Source of the DNA: Paenibacillus anaericanus
Lineage (GTDB): Bacteria; Bacillota; Bacilli; Paenibacillales; Paenibacillaceae
NCBI RefSeq assembly: GCF_003994475.1
Contig: NZ_RZNY01000009.1
Span: 123,873 to 187,872 of the forward strand
Length of the DNA: 64,000 nt
Direction of reading: 5' to 3'
Shown here: in pieces, positions 26,003-36,214 of the stretch
Numbering within the stretch: the stretch's first letter is position 1
Layout of the letters: every line of letters starts with the position of its first letter
Notes under the pieces: model-generated
What the model saw: only the letters and a program-made list of their open reading frames with translations
What the model was told of the DNA's origin: nothing
The model's database searches: none
Program-made: the position numbers and the translations under genes

Positions 26003-27775
26003 CTATCCCTGAGGTGATGTCACTGTCAGTGGCATAGAATAGAAGACGGGTACTTCATTTTCTTCCTGCTGATATAGAACTATCAACAGTGACCCCTGCC
26101 CGTCACTCTCCTTGATTTCCTTCCCTTCCAATAGATCATTCAGCTGGAATGGCAACTCTTCAACCACAGCGAATTTCAGTAGCTCACGCTCATCTAAATG
26201 ACGAGCGGCGAAATCATCGGACACGCTGGACGGCTCCTCAGCAAGACGCTTAAAGTAACTCACGCGCATGTCTTTAGGAACACGATCTTCCCACCATATT
26301 TTACGAGGCTTATATTTATGACCCAGGAAATAATCCAGCTTCATAAGACCAAGCACGATACCAGGCTCTTTAAGCCCACGACGAGTCAGAAAGTCTTGAA
26401 GACGTGTGAACAAATCCTCAAGTTGATGACCAATGCGTTGCCACCCTCGCTCCTCCCAGAAATCCCCGAACTCTTGGAAGAAATCAAACGGTGAATCAAA
26501 CTCATGCTCCATCAAGTAATTCAGCGTGTGATCCATACGATGTGCATTCCAATATTTTTCTAGCACATCTTCAAGCCGCTTTAAGGAAATAATGTCCGAA
26601 AATGGCATGATATCATTTCCAAGTATTTCATACGGGGCATGATCCATGTATACATAGTTGTATTTAGCAGCTTCGTTTCTTAATCCAGTACCCCTCAGCA
26701 ACTTCAGAAACCCAAGTTGAAGTTCCTCAGGACGCATAGCGAAGACATCATTAAATGTTTTGCGGAAACTGGCGTAATCTTCTTCAGGTAGTCCGGCGAT
26801 AAGATCGAGATGCTGATCGATATTACCACTATTCTTGATCTTCATTACCGTCCGAGATAGCTTGGTAAAGTTCTGACGTCGCTTAACGAGTTCGTTCGTC
26901 GCATCATTGGTCGACTGAACGCCAATCTCGAACCGAAAAACACCTGGCGGGGCATTCTCAGCCAAGTAATCAAGCACTTCCGGACGCATGATATCTGCGG
27001 TAATTTCAAATTGAAATACACATCCACCATGATTCGCAATTAGAAATTCAAACATTTCCATCGCATAATTACGGTTAATATTGAACGTACGATCGAGGAA
27101 TTTAATGATTTTGGCCCCATTATTGATCAGGTACAGCAAATCCGATTTGACACGTTCGATATCATAATAACGAACACCAACCTCGATACTAGAGAGGCAA
27201 AATTGACAGCTAAATGGACAACCACGGCTTGTCTCGAAATAAACTATACGTTTGCCCAAATCCGGAAGATCATCCGGAAATCGATGAGGTGTCGGTAGTG
27301 TATTTAAATCACTTTTTGGTCGACCAGGGTTAACTATAACTTCCTCACCCTTGCGATAAGTCGCACCAAACACATAGTGATATTTCTGATCCCCTGCTAT
27401 CTCCTGCAAAAGATGGTGGAACGTCTCCTCCCCATCTCCCATTACAATAAAATCTACACTCTTCGAACGTCCCATCCAGTAAGGTGTATCATAAGAAACC
27501 TCAGGACCACCCAAAATGATCTTACATTCCGGTAAAACTTTTTTTAATAAATCGGCTAACTTCAACGTCTCTTCGATGTTCCAGATATAACATGAGAACC
27601 CAATCACATCCGGCTTGCGCTGATATAGATCAGAGACGACATTCATCACTGGATCCTTAATCGTAAATTCAGCTAGTTCAATATCAAATTCATGCTCGCT
27701 ATATGCCTTCAGTAATCGAATAGCCAACGAAGTGTGTATATATTTTGCATTTAAAGTAGACAAGATGACTTTCAT
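26003..27775 (-). CDS. B12-binding-domain radical SAM protein (DUF4080 type)
   Basis: 590 residues. An N-terminal cobalamin-binding-like Rossmann domain (MKVILSTLNAKYIHTSLA, then IGFSCYIWN and ILGGPEVSY) precedes a radical SAM domain with SRGCPFSCQFC (CX3CX2C, near residue 185) and an SAM-binding barrel; the C-terminal 200 residues match the DUF4080 region. The reaction is unknown; relatives are often called B12-binding domain-containing radical SAM proteins. It is cotranscribed after recQ with an 11-nt gap. Confidence 0.85.
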   Translation of the reverse strand: MKVILSTLNAKYIHTSLAIRLLKAYSEHEFDIELAEFTIKDPVMNVVSDLYQRKPDVIGFSCYIWNIEETLKLADLLKKVLPECKIILGGPEVSYDTPYWMGRSKSVDFIVMGDGEETFHHLLQEIAGDQKYHYVFGATYRKGEEVIVNPGRPKSDLNTLPTPHRFPDDLPDLGKRIVYFETSRGCPFSCQFCLSSIEVGVRYYDIERVKSDLLYLINNGAKIIKFLDRTFNINRNYAMEMFEFLIANHGGCVFQFEITADIMRPEVLDYLAENAPPGVFRFEIGVQSTNDATNELVKRRQNFTKLSRTVMKIKNSGNIDQHLDLIAGLPEEDYASFRKTFNDVFAMRPEELQLGFLKLLRGTGLRNEAAKYNYVYMDHAPYEILGNDIMPFSDIISLKRLEDVLEKYWNAHRMDHTLNYLMEHEFDSPFDFFQEFGDFWEERGWQRIGHQLEDLFTRLQDFLTRRGLKEPGIVLGLMKLDYFLGHKYKPRKIWWEDRVPKDMRVSYFKRLAEEPSSVSDDFAARHLDERELLKFAVVEELPFQLNDLLEGKEIKESDGQGSLLIVLYQQEENEVPVFYSMPLTVTSPQG

Positions 27776-27786
27776 AATTCACAACC

Positions 27787-29628
27787 CTATTCCATATTTT
27801 GAAAAAATTCCAGAAACGGTCGACCATACTTGCGATATTTGACCTCGCCGACCCCTTTTATCCTCAGCATGTCCGACTCACTCGTTGGACAAACAAGACT
27901 CATCTCACGCAGTGTTGCATCATTGAAAATAATATAAGAAGGGACCCGGTCCCTCTCTGCCAGTTCACGACGAATAAGACGAAGTTGTTCAAATACGGTC
28001 TCATTAACTGCCGATGGTCCGTCATCGTATGCAGATCCTCTTCGCCGGTTACTGCTACTGCTCGCCGTTTTGGACAGAATAGGCTCAGGTGCTCGCATCA
28101 TGACCTGATGTTGCCCTTTTAACACATCAACTGATAGCGGCAGTAGACGAACAATAGGATATTGCCCTTCAGACAACGCTAGATAGCCTTCAGCAATTAA
28201 GAGATTAATGAGTTCAGATATCTCCTTCTCCGTGCGGCGGCGCATCATACCATAGGTAGGCAACGTCTCGAACCCATATTGAAGTACCTTCTTGTTCTGC
28301 GAACCTTTTAGTACGGAGGCAACCAGTGACACACCAAAGCGTTCACGCATCCGATGGATACAAGAGAAAATAATCTGTGCATCAACTGTCATATCGACTA
28401 GCTCACGTTCATCCCGGCAGGAACTACAAATCCCGCAAGGCTTCCTGTCATGTGCTTCTCCGAAATAATCTAACATTCCCCACTTTAGACAGCTGGTTGA
28501 ATAGCAATACTCGATCATTTGCTGAAGTTTACGATATTCGTTCCGTTTGCGGTCCCCATCTTGGGGATTCTGCTCAATCAGAAACTTTTGCGTCATAATA
28601 TCCTGTGGACTAAAGAGTAGAATACAATCGCTGGGCTCTCCATCCCGCCCTGCACGTCCTGCTTCCTGTACATAAGCCTCCATGTTCTTAGGCATATTGT
28701 AATGAATGACGTATCGGACGTTCGATTTATCGATCCCCATACCAAATGCATTCGTCGCTACCATCACTCGGATATCGTCATAGAGGAATGCTTCCTGACT
28801 TTCCTCCCGCTCACGGTCTGGCAAACCCGCATGATATCGTCCGGCTGGTATGCCCGATTGACGTAAACGCTCGTATAGATCATCCACCTCTTTACGAGTT
28901 GCGGCATACACGATCCCGGGTTGATGGGCATGTGTCTCTGCATAATTCAATACGAAATCACGTTTATTCTCACCACGTAACACAGACATTGACAGGTTAT
29001 CCCGTCCCAAGCCTGTCATGAACAAGGCTGGATCCTCCAACCGAAGTAATCGGATCATGTCGTCCATGACTTCCGGTGTCGCCGTAGCTGTAAATGCCGC
29101 GATAATCGGACGTTCTGGCAGGCTATTCACAAATGGAGATACGGCGAGATAACTCGTCCGAAAATCATGACCCCACTGTGAAACGCAGTGCGCTTCGTCC
29201 ACGGCAACGCAGGAAATTTCTAAACTGCTCATTTCCTCACGGAACCAATCCAGTTCTAGTCGCTCAGGAGCTACATAGAGTAGCTTGATTTCGCCACGTT
29301 TAGCAGCGCGTATACGATCATTTACCTCTTTTCCAGATAACGTACTGTTAATATAAGCCGCAGGCACTCCCATTGTTGTGAGTGCATCCACCTGATCTTT
29401 CATCAATGAAATTAATGGTGATACCACCAAGGTCAGCCCCGGCAGAATTAAAGCCGGAATCTGATAACAGACCGACTTACCGCCTCCTGTAGGCATTATT
29501 CCAAGTGTATCGGACCCTGAGAGCACACTCTCGACGATCTTACGCTGCCCTTCGCGGAAATCGGGGTAACCGTAGTATTTTTGCAAAAAAGATTGGGCTT
29601 GTTCCATATGAAGTTCCAGCAGATTCAT
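27787..29628 (-). CDS. recQ: ATP-dependent DNA helicase RecQ
   Basis: 613 residues from the ATG at 29628, which has AAGGAG 9 nt upstream; the frame is open 27 codons further but without a site. The SF2 helicase core has MPTGGGKS (Walker A), VDEAHCVSQWGHDFR (DEAH) and the GRAGRDG motif VI. It is followed by a zinc-binding region with four Cys (CSTSC... CGICSSC), an RQC winged helix, and a C-terminal HRDC domain (about 535-613). It unwinds recombination and replication intermediates. The downstream radical SAM gene is probably in the same operon. Confidence 0.95.
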   Translation of the reverse strand: MNLLELHMEQAQSFLQKYYGYPDFREGQRKIVESVLSGSDTLGIMPTGGGKSVCYQIPALILPGLTLVVSPLISLMKDQVDALTTMGVPAAYINSTLSGKEVNDRIRAAKRGEIKLLYVAPERLELDWFREEMSSLEISCVAVDEAHCVSQWGHDFRTSYLAVSPFVNSLPERPIIAAFTATATPEVMDDMIRLLRLEDPALFMTGLGRDNLSMSVLRGENKRDFVLNYAETHAHQPGIVYAATRKEVDDLYERLRQSGIPAGRYHAGLPDREREESQEAFLYDDIRVMVATNAFGMGIDKSNVRYVIHYNMPKNMEAYVQEAGRAGRDGEPSDCILLFSPQDIMTQKFLIEQNPQDGDRKRNEYRKLQQMIEYCYSTSCLKWGMLDYFGEAHDRKPCGICSSCRDERELVDMTVDAQIIFSCIHRMRERFGVSLVASVLKGSQNKKVLQYGFETLPTYGMMRRRTEKEISELINLLIAEGYLALSEGQYPIVRLLPLSVDVLKGQHQVMMRAPEPILSKTASSSSNRRRGSAYDDGPSAVNETVFEQLRLIRRELAERDRVPSYIIFNDATLREMSLVCPTSESDMLRIKGVGEVKYRKYGRPFLEFFQNME

Positions 29629-29793
29629 CTTAATAAGCTCCTTACGTTTCTCTTGCTCTATAAACCCTCTATCTACTTCCAGTTTAACGGGGATGAAGAA
29701 AATGGGCAAATTGACTTCGAGACTACATGGTACTTGCTACCCACTACGTGGTATATTGAGACTGAATAAATTTCAAGGATGGAGAATTAAACT

Positions 29794-31305
29794 ATGAATG
29801 AACCAAAAGAATCAAATCGTTCCACTAACAAAACTAAAGGGCATCAACCACCGACTAACTCTAAAAAACGTCACTCGGGTACTAAACCTTCAGTAGGACG
29901 ACCGGCCGCTCTGCGGGTACAGGATCGCGAGCATGCCGAAGAGTTACACATTGGAGATACTATTATTGTAACTATAAAGAGACTCGGAATAAATGGAGAA
30001 GGCGTCGGCTATTACCGTCGTAAGGCGGTATTTATTGTAGGTGCGCTTCCGGGCGAAGTCATTAAAGCCAAGGTGACCCGTGCTGAGAGTAATTTCATCG
30101 GGGCTGAAATTGTGCAGATAGAAAAGCGCTCCCCTCATCGGATAGATGCTCCATGCCCTGTGTTCGGTATTTGTGGAGGCTGTCAAATTCAGCATCTTTC
30201 CTACGAAGGACAACTGCAGGGTAAAGAAGAAATTGTGCGCGAGGCGTTTTCCCGCTTCGCAGGGATTCAAGATCTCAAGAAAATGAAGCCGATCCTCGGC
30301 ATGGAACATCCATGGGATTACCGAAACAAGGCACAACTTCAACTTGGCATGCAAAAAGAACAAATCATCGCTGGACTTTATGGAACTGACTCTCACAAGC
30401 TGGTTGATATTACGGGTTGTCCAATCCAACATCCGAAGGTAAATGAAGCTGTAGACAAGACCAGAAAAGTGCTTCAAAGTCTAAACATTCCAGTCCATAA
30501 AGACCAGGACCGTGGAAACCTAGGATGGATTCGCACAATCGTTGTACGCTGGGGGTTCCAATCTGAGCAACTTCAACTTACGCTCGTGACTGCAAGCGAC
30601 AAACTTCCTAAGCGTGATTTGCTTGTGAGAGAACTTCGACTGGCGATTCCAGAGCTCGTCAGCATCTCCATGAACGTCAATCCGAAGAATACCTCCCTTG
30701 TTTTCGGGAACAAAACGCTGCTTATTTGGGGAGAGGAAGGGATTCGCGAGTCTCTTGGTGACCTGGAATTTACTCTGTCGCCACGTGCCTTCTTCCAACT
30801 GAATCCCCTGCAAACAGTCAAGCTGTATGAATCAGTCCGAGTTGCCGCAGCATTAACAGGCCAAGAAACGGTTGTAGACGCTTATTGCGGCACAGGGACG
30901 ATTGGTCTGTGGCTCGCACCTTATGCGCGTGAGGTTCGGGGGATAGAATCGATCACGGAAGCTGTGTTAGATGCCAAGGACAATGCGGCTCTTAACGGAC
31001 GTAGTAATGTCTCATTCTACGAAGGTTATGCAGAGGATCTATTGCCTCGTTGGGTTAAAAATGGCTTCTCACCTGACGTTATCATTGCCGATCCACCACG
31101 TACTGGACTCCACCCAAGTTTTATGGAGGCTGTCCTGCGTACGAAACCTAAACGTTTCGTATATGTATCCTGTAACCCATCCACTCTCGCCAAGGATTGC
31201 AAAGTCCTAATGGAAGGTGGATATTCTATCGAAATGGTGCAACCTATCGATATGTTCCCACAAACAAGTCAGGTCGAGGCAGTAGTGTTATTGGTTAGAA
31301 ATTAG
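29794..31305 (+). CDS. rlmD: 23S rRNA (uracil-5-)-methyltransferase, RlmD/RlmCD type
   Basis: 503 residues. A basic, low-complexity N-terminus of about 45 residues precedes a TRAM RNA-binding domain (about 50-110), a Fe-S cysteine set (CPVFGICGGC), and a TrmA-type methyltransferase domain with VVDAYCGTGTIGLWLA, IADPPRTGLHP and YVSCNPSTLAKD, where the second Cys is the catalytic nucleophile. In Bacillus relatives one enzyme (RlmCD) methylates both U747 and U1939; which sites apply here is not decided by sequence alone. It is divergent from recQ. Confidence 0.92.
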   Translation: MNEPKESNRSTNKTKGHQPPTNSKKRHSGTKPSVGRPAALRVQDREHAEELHIGDTIIVTIKRLGINGEGVGYYRRKAVFIVGALPGEVIKAKVTRAESNFIGAEIVQIEKRSPHRIDAPCPVFGICGGCQIQHLSYEGQLQGKEEIVREAFSRFAGIQDLKKMKPILGMEHPWDYRNKAQLQLGMQKEQIIAGLYGTDSHKLVDITGCPIQHPKVNEAVDKTRKVLQSLNIPVHKDQDRGNLGWIRTIVVRWGFQSEQLQLTLVTASDKLPKRDLLVRELRLAIPELVSISMNVNPKNTSLVFGNKTLLIWGEEGIRESLGDLEFTLSPRAFFQLNPLQTVKLYESVRVAAALTGQETVVDAYCGTGTIGLWLAPYAREVRGIESITEAVLDAKDNAALNGRSNVSFYEGYAEDLLPRWVKNGFSPDVIIADPPRTGLHPSFMEAVLRTKPKRFVYVSCNPSTLAKDCKVLMEGGYSIEMVQPIDMFPQTSQVEAVVLLVRN

Positions 31306-31323
31306 TTTCACATTGAAATAATG

Positions 31324-31369
31324 ACCTTATGCAATGAGCTAATGCTCACGGCATAAGGTTCCTTTCATT
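31324..31369 (+). terminator. Probable terminator after rlmD
   Basis: ACCTTATGC and GCATAAGGT pair around a 19-nt loop that itself contains a GAGC/GCTC hairpin; the T-run (TTCCTTTCATTT) is imperfect. Confidence 0.5.
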
Positions 31370-31411
31370 TATAAAATCACGATATGAAATCTCCAAGGTG
31401 AAGGAGTGTTA

Positions 31412-32122
31412 ATGATGGATTTTGAAGCGGTTATGCAGGAATTAGAAGCACTCGGAAAAGAAAGGCTCAAAAAAATTTACATATCCAATGGTGCGCATGA
31501 GCCGCTTTTTGGTGTGGCAACAGGTGAAATGAAGCCCCTTTTCAGAAAAATAAAAATAAATCAACCGTTGGCAGAACAGCTTTACGCTACAGGGAACTAT
31601 GATGCCATGTATTTTGCAGGAATAATTGCGGATCCCCAAGCGATGACTGCAGAGGATTTTGAGCGATGGATTGATGGGGCATATTTCTATATGCTGTCCG
31701 ATTTTGTGGTCGCCGTAACTTTGGCAGAAGCAGACATTGCGCAAGAAGTTGCTGATAAATGGATCGCTAGCGGAGAAGAGTTGAAAATGTCAGCGGGGTG
31801 GAATTGTTACTGCTGGCTTCTGGGTAATCGCCCTGATAGTCAATTTTCCGAAAGCAAAATAGCCAATATGCTTGAAATGGTGGAAAGCGCAATTCACGAT
31901 GCACCAGAACGAGTGAAATACGCAATGAATAATTTTATTGCTACTGTGGGGGTATCCTATTTGCCTCTTCATGATATGGCGGTCGAGATCGCAAAGGCAG
32001 TTGGCCCTGTAACAGTCAAAGGGAATAAGAAAAAAGACAACTATCTGCACGCTTCAGAGCGTATCCAGAAGTCAGTAGATAAAGGAGTCCTTGGATTCAA
32101 ACGCAAACATGTAAGATGCTAG
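31412..32122 (+). CDS. DNA alkylation repair protein, AlkD-like HEAT-repeat family
   Basis: 236 residues. The start is the ATG at 31412, 5 nt after AAGGAG. The sequence is all helical, with the AlkD-family opening EALGKERLKKIYISNGAHEPLFGVATG and the later NCYCWLLG and VKYAMNNFIATVG segments seen in DNA alkylation repair proteins. AlkD removes bulky cationic adducts such as N7-methylguanine; many relatives, like this one, are uncharacterised and could lack glycosylase activity. Monocistronic. Confidence 0.78.
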   Translation: MMDFEAVMQELEALGKERLKKIYISNGAHEPLFGVATGEMKPLFRKIKINQPLAEQLYATGNYDAMYFAGIIADPQAMTAEDFERWIDGAYFYMLSDFVVAVTLAEADIAQEVADKWIASGEELKMSAGWNCYCWLLGNRPDSQFSESKIANMLEMVESAIHDAPERVKYAMNNFIATVGVSYLPLHDMAVEIAKAVGPVTVKGNKKKDNYLHASERIQKSVDKGVLGFKRKHVRC

Positions 32123-32178
32123 GATGTTTGAATCCGTGCTTAAATAGTTCAATGATCACAAACAATTGAATAAATTGA

Positions 32179-32209
32179 GGGATACCACCAAAAGAATGGT
32201 ATCCCTTTT
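32179..32209. terminator. Terminator between AlkD-like and SemiSWEET genes
   Basis: GGGATACCA / TGGTATCCC with a 9-nt loop, then TTTTATAT. Confidence 0.8.
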
Positions 32210-32245
32210 ATATATCATTAAAAACCGCTTAGCCATTGAACAACG

Positions 32246-32515
32246 TTAACGAGATTTATATCGCATAATAAGGACAACAACAATAGAAACAATACATAAG
32301 GATACAGTATTAGTAATCAAAAAAGCTAAACCCACACCACTAATTGCCAAACTAACTGCATATGCTTCCATGAGGCTAATCCCTACCACCATCAGCAAGT
32401 ACGATCTTAAACTTAAATCTGATACAGATTTTGTTCGAATGATTTGAATGATTTGTGGTATATATCCTAAGGCAAGAATGGCTCCTCCAATGAGTTGTAA
32501 TACAGATAGCAACAT
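32246..32515 (-). CDS. SemiSWEET-type PQ-loop membrane protein
   Basis: 89 residues with three membrane helices, the length of bacterial SemiSWEETs. The PQ motif is in helix 1 (GYIPQIIQIIRTKS), followed by SDLSLRSYLLM. Such proteins dimerise to carry small sugars; the substrate here is not known. GGGGAGG lies 9 nt before the ATG. Monocistronic and convergent with the AlkD-like gene. Confidence 0.8.
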   Translation of the reverse strand: MLLSVLQLIGGAILALGYIPQIIQIIRTKSVSDLSLRSYLLMVVGISLMEAYAVSLAISGVGLAFLITNTVSLCIVSIVVVLIMRYKSR

Positions 32516-32639
32516 TGCTATACCTCCCCTATTATATATACTGTTGTATGGCGATGCAGCCCAGATTGTGCATTCTTTATTTTTCTATACCTAATGCGGC
32601 AATTTTGAACAGGCTCTTATATGGAAAAGAGGTAGTTAC

Positions 32640-34913
32640 ATGTCAAAAATGGAATTGAAACCGATGGGGCAACCCCCACGGTTAATGAACAAACGGAAAA
32701 GAATTAGTCCACTTGCTCCGAGCTGGAAGGGAGCCTCCATTGCATTAGCCATCGTCGCATTATGCTTGTATTTCATCCAAGGATATTCCTTTTTTGGTAC
32801 GCGCGGTTTGGGCGATTATCTGCTGGGGACGTCATTGCTCTTAATTGTGATTGTGCTCGTAACCGGCGTAATTGCAGGCGTGCTTCACGTTACCAAGCGA
32901 ATGCCTTCACGTTTTGTTTGGATTGCTATCGCTTCGTTTTGTTTGCTATTCATTAGCTTCATGGGGCCCATGCAATTGATGTTTATCCTCCCATTATTAA
33001 TAATTCTAGTATTTTCTGTACTGGGAGCCCTCTTATCCTCATTGATAACCGGTAGATACCGTGAGGCTAAGCTTGTCTCGAAAGTAACCGCTGGGATTTT
33101 GTTGGCAATTACGCTAGGGACCATTGGCATTGGCGGGTATTGGCTGCTGGACAACGGCAATGCAGATTTGGCGAAGCCGTACCGGTTATCAGCGATGAAA
33201 ACTGCGGACCGTTACCGGACGACAGCAGCGAATCCAGCTGAACAAGGACCGTATACGGTCAAAACGTTGACATACGGTAGCGCAAACAGTTATCGGAAGG
33301 AATTTAATCAGACTGGATCACTCGTGACAAAACAGGTGGACGGATCAGCTTTTTTGGAAAAATGGTCGTCTAATCGTTCAAATACGTTTGGTTTCGGACC
33401 AGATCAAATGCCGCTGAATGGATCAGTCTGGTATCCTGATGGCGAAGGATCGTTTCCGTTAATCGTCACCGTTCATGGCAACCACACCGCAACCGATTAT
33501 TCAGACCCGGGATATGAATATTTGGGCAAGCTATTGGCAAGTCGCGGGTATATTTTTGTATCCATAGACGAAAATTTTCTCAATTCATCCCTTTACGATG
33601 ATTTGTTTACACTCAAACTGCTGGAGAAAGAAAATTCAGCACGAGGATGGTTGATGTTAGAGCATCTGAAAGTGTGGAACGAGTGGAATAAGACGAAGGA
33701 TAATCCGTTTTTCGGTAAAGCGGACATGAGCCAGATCGCTCTGATCGGTCACTCTCGCGGCGGCGAGGCGGTAACGGTCGCAGCGGCGTATAACAAGCTG
33801 CCCGCCTCCCCGGAAAATGGAAACATCAAATTCGACTACAACTTTGGTATCCAATCCGTCATTTCGATTGCGGGTACTGACGGGCAATACAAGCCTGCGG
33901 GACAACCGACTCCGCTAAAAGATTTGAACTATTTAACTTTGCACGGCACACACGACATGGATGTCAGCTCATTTTCCAGTGCGAGCCAATACAGTCGAAT
34001 CGGCTTTTCAAACGACAGTGATTTTTTTAAAGCATCGGTATACATTTATGGTGCGAATCACGGCCAATTCAACACCACCTGGGGAAGTAACGACAATATA
34101 GGACTAGGCAATAAACTGTTCAATATCGCTCAACTGATACCGCAGGAAGAGCAGCTACAAGCGGCCAAAGTGTTCATCTCGTCCTTCCTAGATACGACAT
34201 TGAAAGGAAAAAGCGAATATCGGTCCATGTTCCAAGATATTGGTTATGCCCGAGAGTGGCTACCGGACACCATGTATATCAACAACTATATGGACTCAAA
34301 TACAAAGCTCATTAGTAGCTTTGACGAAGACATCGATCTCAGTACGACGACCTTGGCAGGAGGAAGGATGATCGGAGAACATTTGAAACAGTGGAGAGAG
34401 GAAAAAGTCGAGCTGAAATTTGCGCCCGACATATACAGTGCAGTACGTCTCGGATGGGACAGTGCTGCGACACCCGGCACTCCCTCCTACACCGTTGTTT
34501 TGCCAGATGGTAGTCTCGATGTACGGGAAACGAGTTCCATCGTTTTTTCGATGGCTGACCGGAATAACGAGACAACAAATCATGACAAGGACGCCCTCGT
34601 CGATTTAACCATCCATGTAGAGGACAGAGACGGTAACGTGGCGTCCCTCCCTCTCAGCAGCGAAGCTTATTTACTACCCATGTTCGAAGGTAACATCATA
34701 AAATGGCCATTCACGGCTTCGCAACCGACGAAGGAGCCGGTGTTCCAAAACTTTACGTTCAACCTTGCCGATTTAAAAAAGACCAACCCGGATTTCCAGC
34801 CTGAGCAATTGAGCAAGATTGGTTTTGTATTTGATAAAACAAAGAACGGCACGATATTGATCGGTAATATCGGCATCCAAAATGAAGATGTTGCAGTAAA
34901 TAGTTCGCCTTAA
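32640..34913 (+). CDS. Membrane-anchored alpha/beta hydrolase
   Basis: 757 residues. Four hydrophobic segments occupy about residues 30-170. A hydrolase domain outside the membrane follows, with the TVHGNH oxyanion region, nucleophile GHSRGGEA (Ser near 370) and a likely catalytic His in YIYGANHGQFN. The C-terminal 200 residues look beta-rich. It resembles platelet-activating-factor acetylhydrolase-like or MFS-less alpha/beta hydrolases of Paenibacillus; the substrate is unknown. GAGGTAG precedes the ATG. Its codon use appears more GC-rich than its neighbours. Confidence 0.72.
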   Translation: MSKMELKPMGQPPRLMNKRKRISPLAPSWKGASIALAIVALCLYFIQGYSFFGTRGLGDYLLGTSLLLIVIVLVTGVIAGVLHVTKRMPSRFVWIAIASFCLLFISFMGPMQLMFILPLLIILVFSVLGALLSSLITGRYREAKLVSKVTAGILLAITLGTIGIGGYWLLDNGNADLAKPYRLSAMKTADRYRTTAANPAEQGPYTVKTLTYGSANSYRKEFNQTGSLVTKQVDGSAFLEKWSSNRSNTFGFGPDQMPLNGSVWYPDGEGSFPLIVTVHGNHTATDYSDPGYEYLGKLLASRGYIFVSIDENFLNSSLYDDLFTLKLLEKENSARGWLMLEHLKVWNEWNKTKDNPFFGKADMSQIALIGHSRGGEAVTVAAAYNKLPASPENGNIKFDYNFGIQSVISIAGTDGQYKPAGQPTPLKDLNYLTLHGTHDMDVSSFSSASQYSRIGFSNDSDFFKASVYIYGANHGQFNTTWGSNDNIGLGNKLFNIAQLIPQEEQLQAAKVFISSFLDTTLKGKSEYRSMFQDIGYAREWLPDTMYINNYMDSNTKLISSFDEDIDLSTTTLAGGRMIGEHLKQWREEKVELKFAPDIYSAVRLGWDSAATPGTPSYTVVLPDGSLDVRETSSIVFSMADRNNETTNHDKDALVDLTIHVEDRDGNVASLPLSSEAYLLPMFEGNIIKWPFTASQPTKEPVFQNFTFNLADLKKTNPDFQPEQLSKIGFVFDKTKNGTILIGNIGIQNEDVAVNSSP

Positions 34914-34934
34914 TACATCATCCTGCCATTTAAC

Positions 34935-34968
34935 GTAAAGACGGCTGCCAGGTGGCAGCCGTCTTTAC
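34935..34968. terminator. Terminator after the membrane hydrolase gene
   Basis: GTAAAGACGGCTGCCA and its exact complement form a 16-bp perfect inverted repeat; the T-run is short (TCTTTACTATCGTT). Confidence 0.7.
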
Positions 34969-35015
34969 TATCGTTCTATTTTAAAGAGATAAGAAGGTTC
35001 ACATTTTTTGTGAAG

Positions 35016-36026
35016 TCACTTTACCAAACTCAGCGCTGACTCTGTGTAATATTCTACCCATTCAGAGAATGAAAGGTCATCATCCCATGTAACCATCCCC
35101 ATTGCCTTAGCACATCCCCAATCCAATATCCGCTGTTGAAGCATGTGTACTCTAATCCGCCCCTTATAAGCCTCTATTTGCTCAGGATGTGGTAAATAGA
35201 CGGATAATAGGCGCTTGGCTACTTCTTCCTCTCCATAATTAATGTACATTGTGATTATCTTTATTAAGTCCGCTAGAGGGTCGCCGAAATAAGCGTTAGT
35301 AAAATCGAATAGGCCACTAAATCTCCAATTATTATTTTCCAATTCTAAGAGAAAGTTTTCGGGTTTAAAGTCTCCCATTACAAATGTTGGTGAACTAAAT
35401 TCGTCAAAGGAAGACTTCGAAGCTTCCAGCAACTCTTCCACCCATAGCACATCTTGTGATGTTATGACTGAGTACTTCTTAGCATCTTCCACCCAAAATC
35501 TAATTCTATCGAAGAGCCATGCTCTATATGAATCCTCAAAAGGGCGTATCGTGAATGTTTCCGTGTCTAACTCACCATATTCGTCAACTTTCCAGCTATG
35601 GAGGTTCGTGAGCGTCTCAGCTACTAGTTCGGCTATCTTTAATTTTTCTTCTAAGTTAAGATTATCTTTGATTTGTTGCGAGTTCATATGTTTCCCAGAA
35701 AGACACGACATTAAAGCATATTCCCAATCAAAAATATCTGCTGCAGCATCTATCAAATAAGGAGTAGGGACAGCGATCCCCGTGCGATTATGTATATTTT
35801 CAACAAAATATTTCTCTTCAGCAAATTGTCCAGGGAACAAGGGGTTACCTTTAAATACAAATTTCCCTTCCGTCGAAGTAACAAACCAAGTCTGACCCAT
35901 GGCGCCCTTTTCCGTTTTCTCAGATGATATGAGCCGTCCCAAGTTAAATCTATCAAGCATGGACTGGAATTGAGAATCACTTATAGAACCTAACTTATTC
36001 GGTGAAAAAATGATTGCAGTAGTCAA
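35016..36026 (-). CDS. APH-like phosphotransferase family protein
   Basis: 336 residues from a TTG start with AAGGAG 8 nt upstream. It has the protein-kinase-like fold of aminoglycoside and choline phosphotransferases: GAMGQTWFV loop and FVFKG (Lys) in the N-lobe, the catalytic segment FVMGDFKPENFLLE (Brenner motif, with Met in place of the usual His but the catalytic Asp and Asn kept), and the metal segment GLFDFTNAYFGDPLADL. Substrates could be small hydroxyl compounds or antibiotics; resistance cannot be claimed. Single gene. Confidence 0.75.
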   Translation of the reverse strand: MTTAIIFSPNKLGSISDSQFQSMLDRFNLGRLISSEKTEKGAMGQTWFVTSTEGKFVFKGNPLFPGQFAEEKYFVENIHNRTGIAVPTPYLIDAAADIFDWEYALMSCLSGKHMNSQQIKDNLNLEEKLKIAELVAETLTNLHSWKVDEYGELDTETFTIRPFEDSYRAWLFDRIRFWVEDAKKYSVITSQDVLWVEELLEASKSSFDEFSSPTFVMGDFKPENFLLELENNNWRFSGLFDFTNAYFGDPLADLIKIITMYINYGEEEVAKRLLSVYLPHPEQIEAYKGRIRVHMLQQRILDWGCAKAMGMVTWDDDLSFSEWVEYYTESALSLVK

Positions 36027-36129
36027 AAGACCATCTCCTTAAGAATATCTCTTTCGAACTCACGTTCCCATTTAATATCTTATATCCATTATCCTACAAA
36101 TTCAAAGACAAAAAGTACACAGTAAATAA

Positions 36130-36173
36130 AAGAGCGTTCTTCAAGGGAGTCTTCCCCTTAATTGAACGCTCTT
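36130..36173. terminator. Terminator between GH5 and APH-like genes
   Basis: AAGAGCGTTC / GAACGCTCTT outer stem with an inner AAGGG-AGTCTT-CCCCTT hairpin, T-rich on the plus side. Confidence 0.7.
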
Positions 36174-36214
36174 GTTATGACAATATAATTGGTTATAGCA
36201 CCTAATGATTCTTT

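Noticed and set aside
32640-34913. Membrane hydrolase considered as part of a recently acquired island because of a more GC-rich sequence
   Set aside because: No mobile-element remnants, repeats or tRNA genes flank it; the composition difference alone is too weak.
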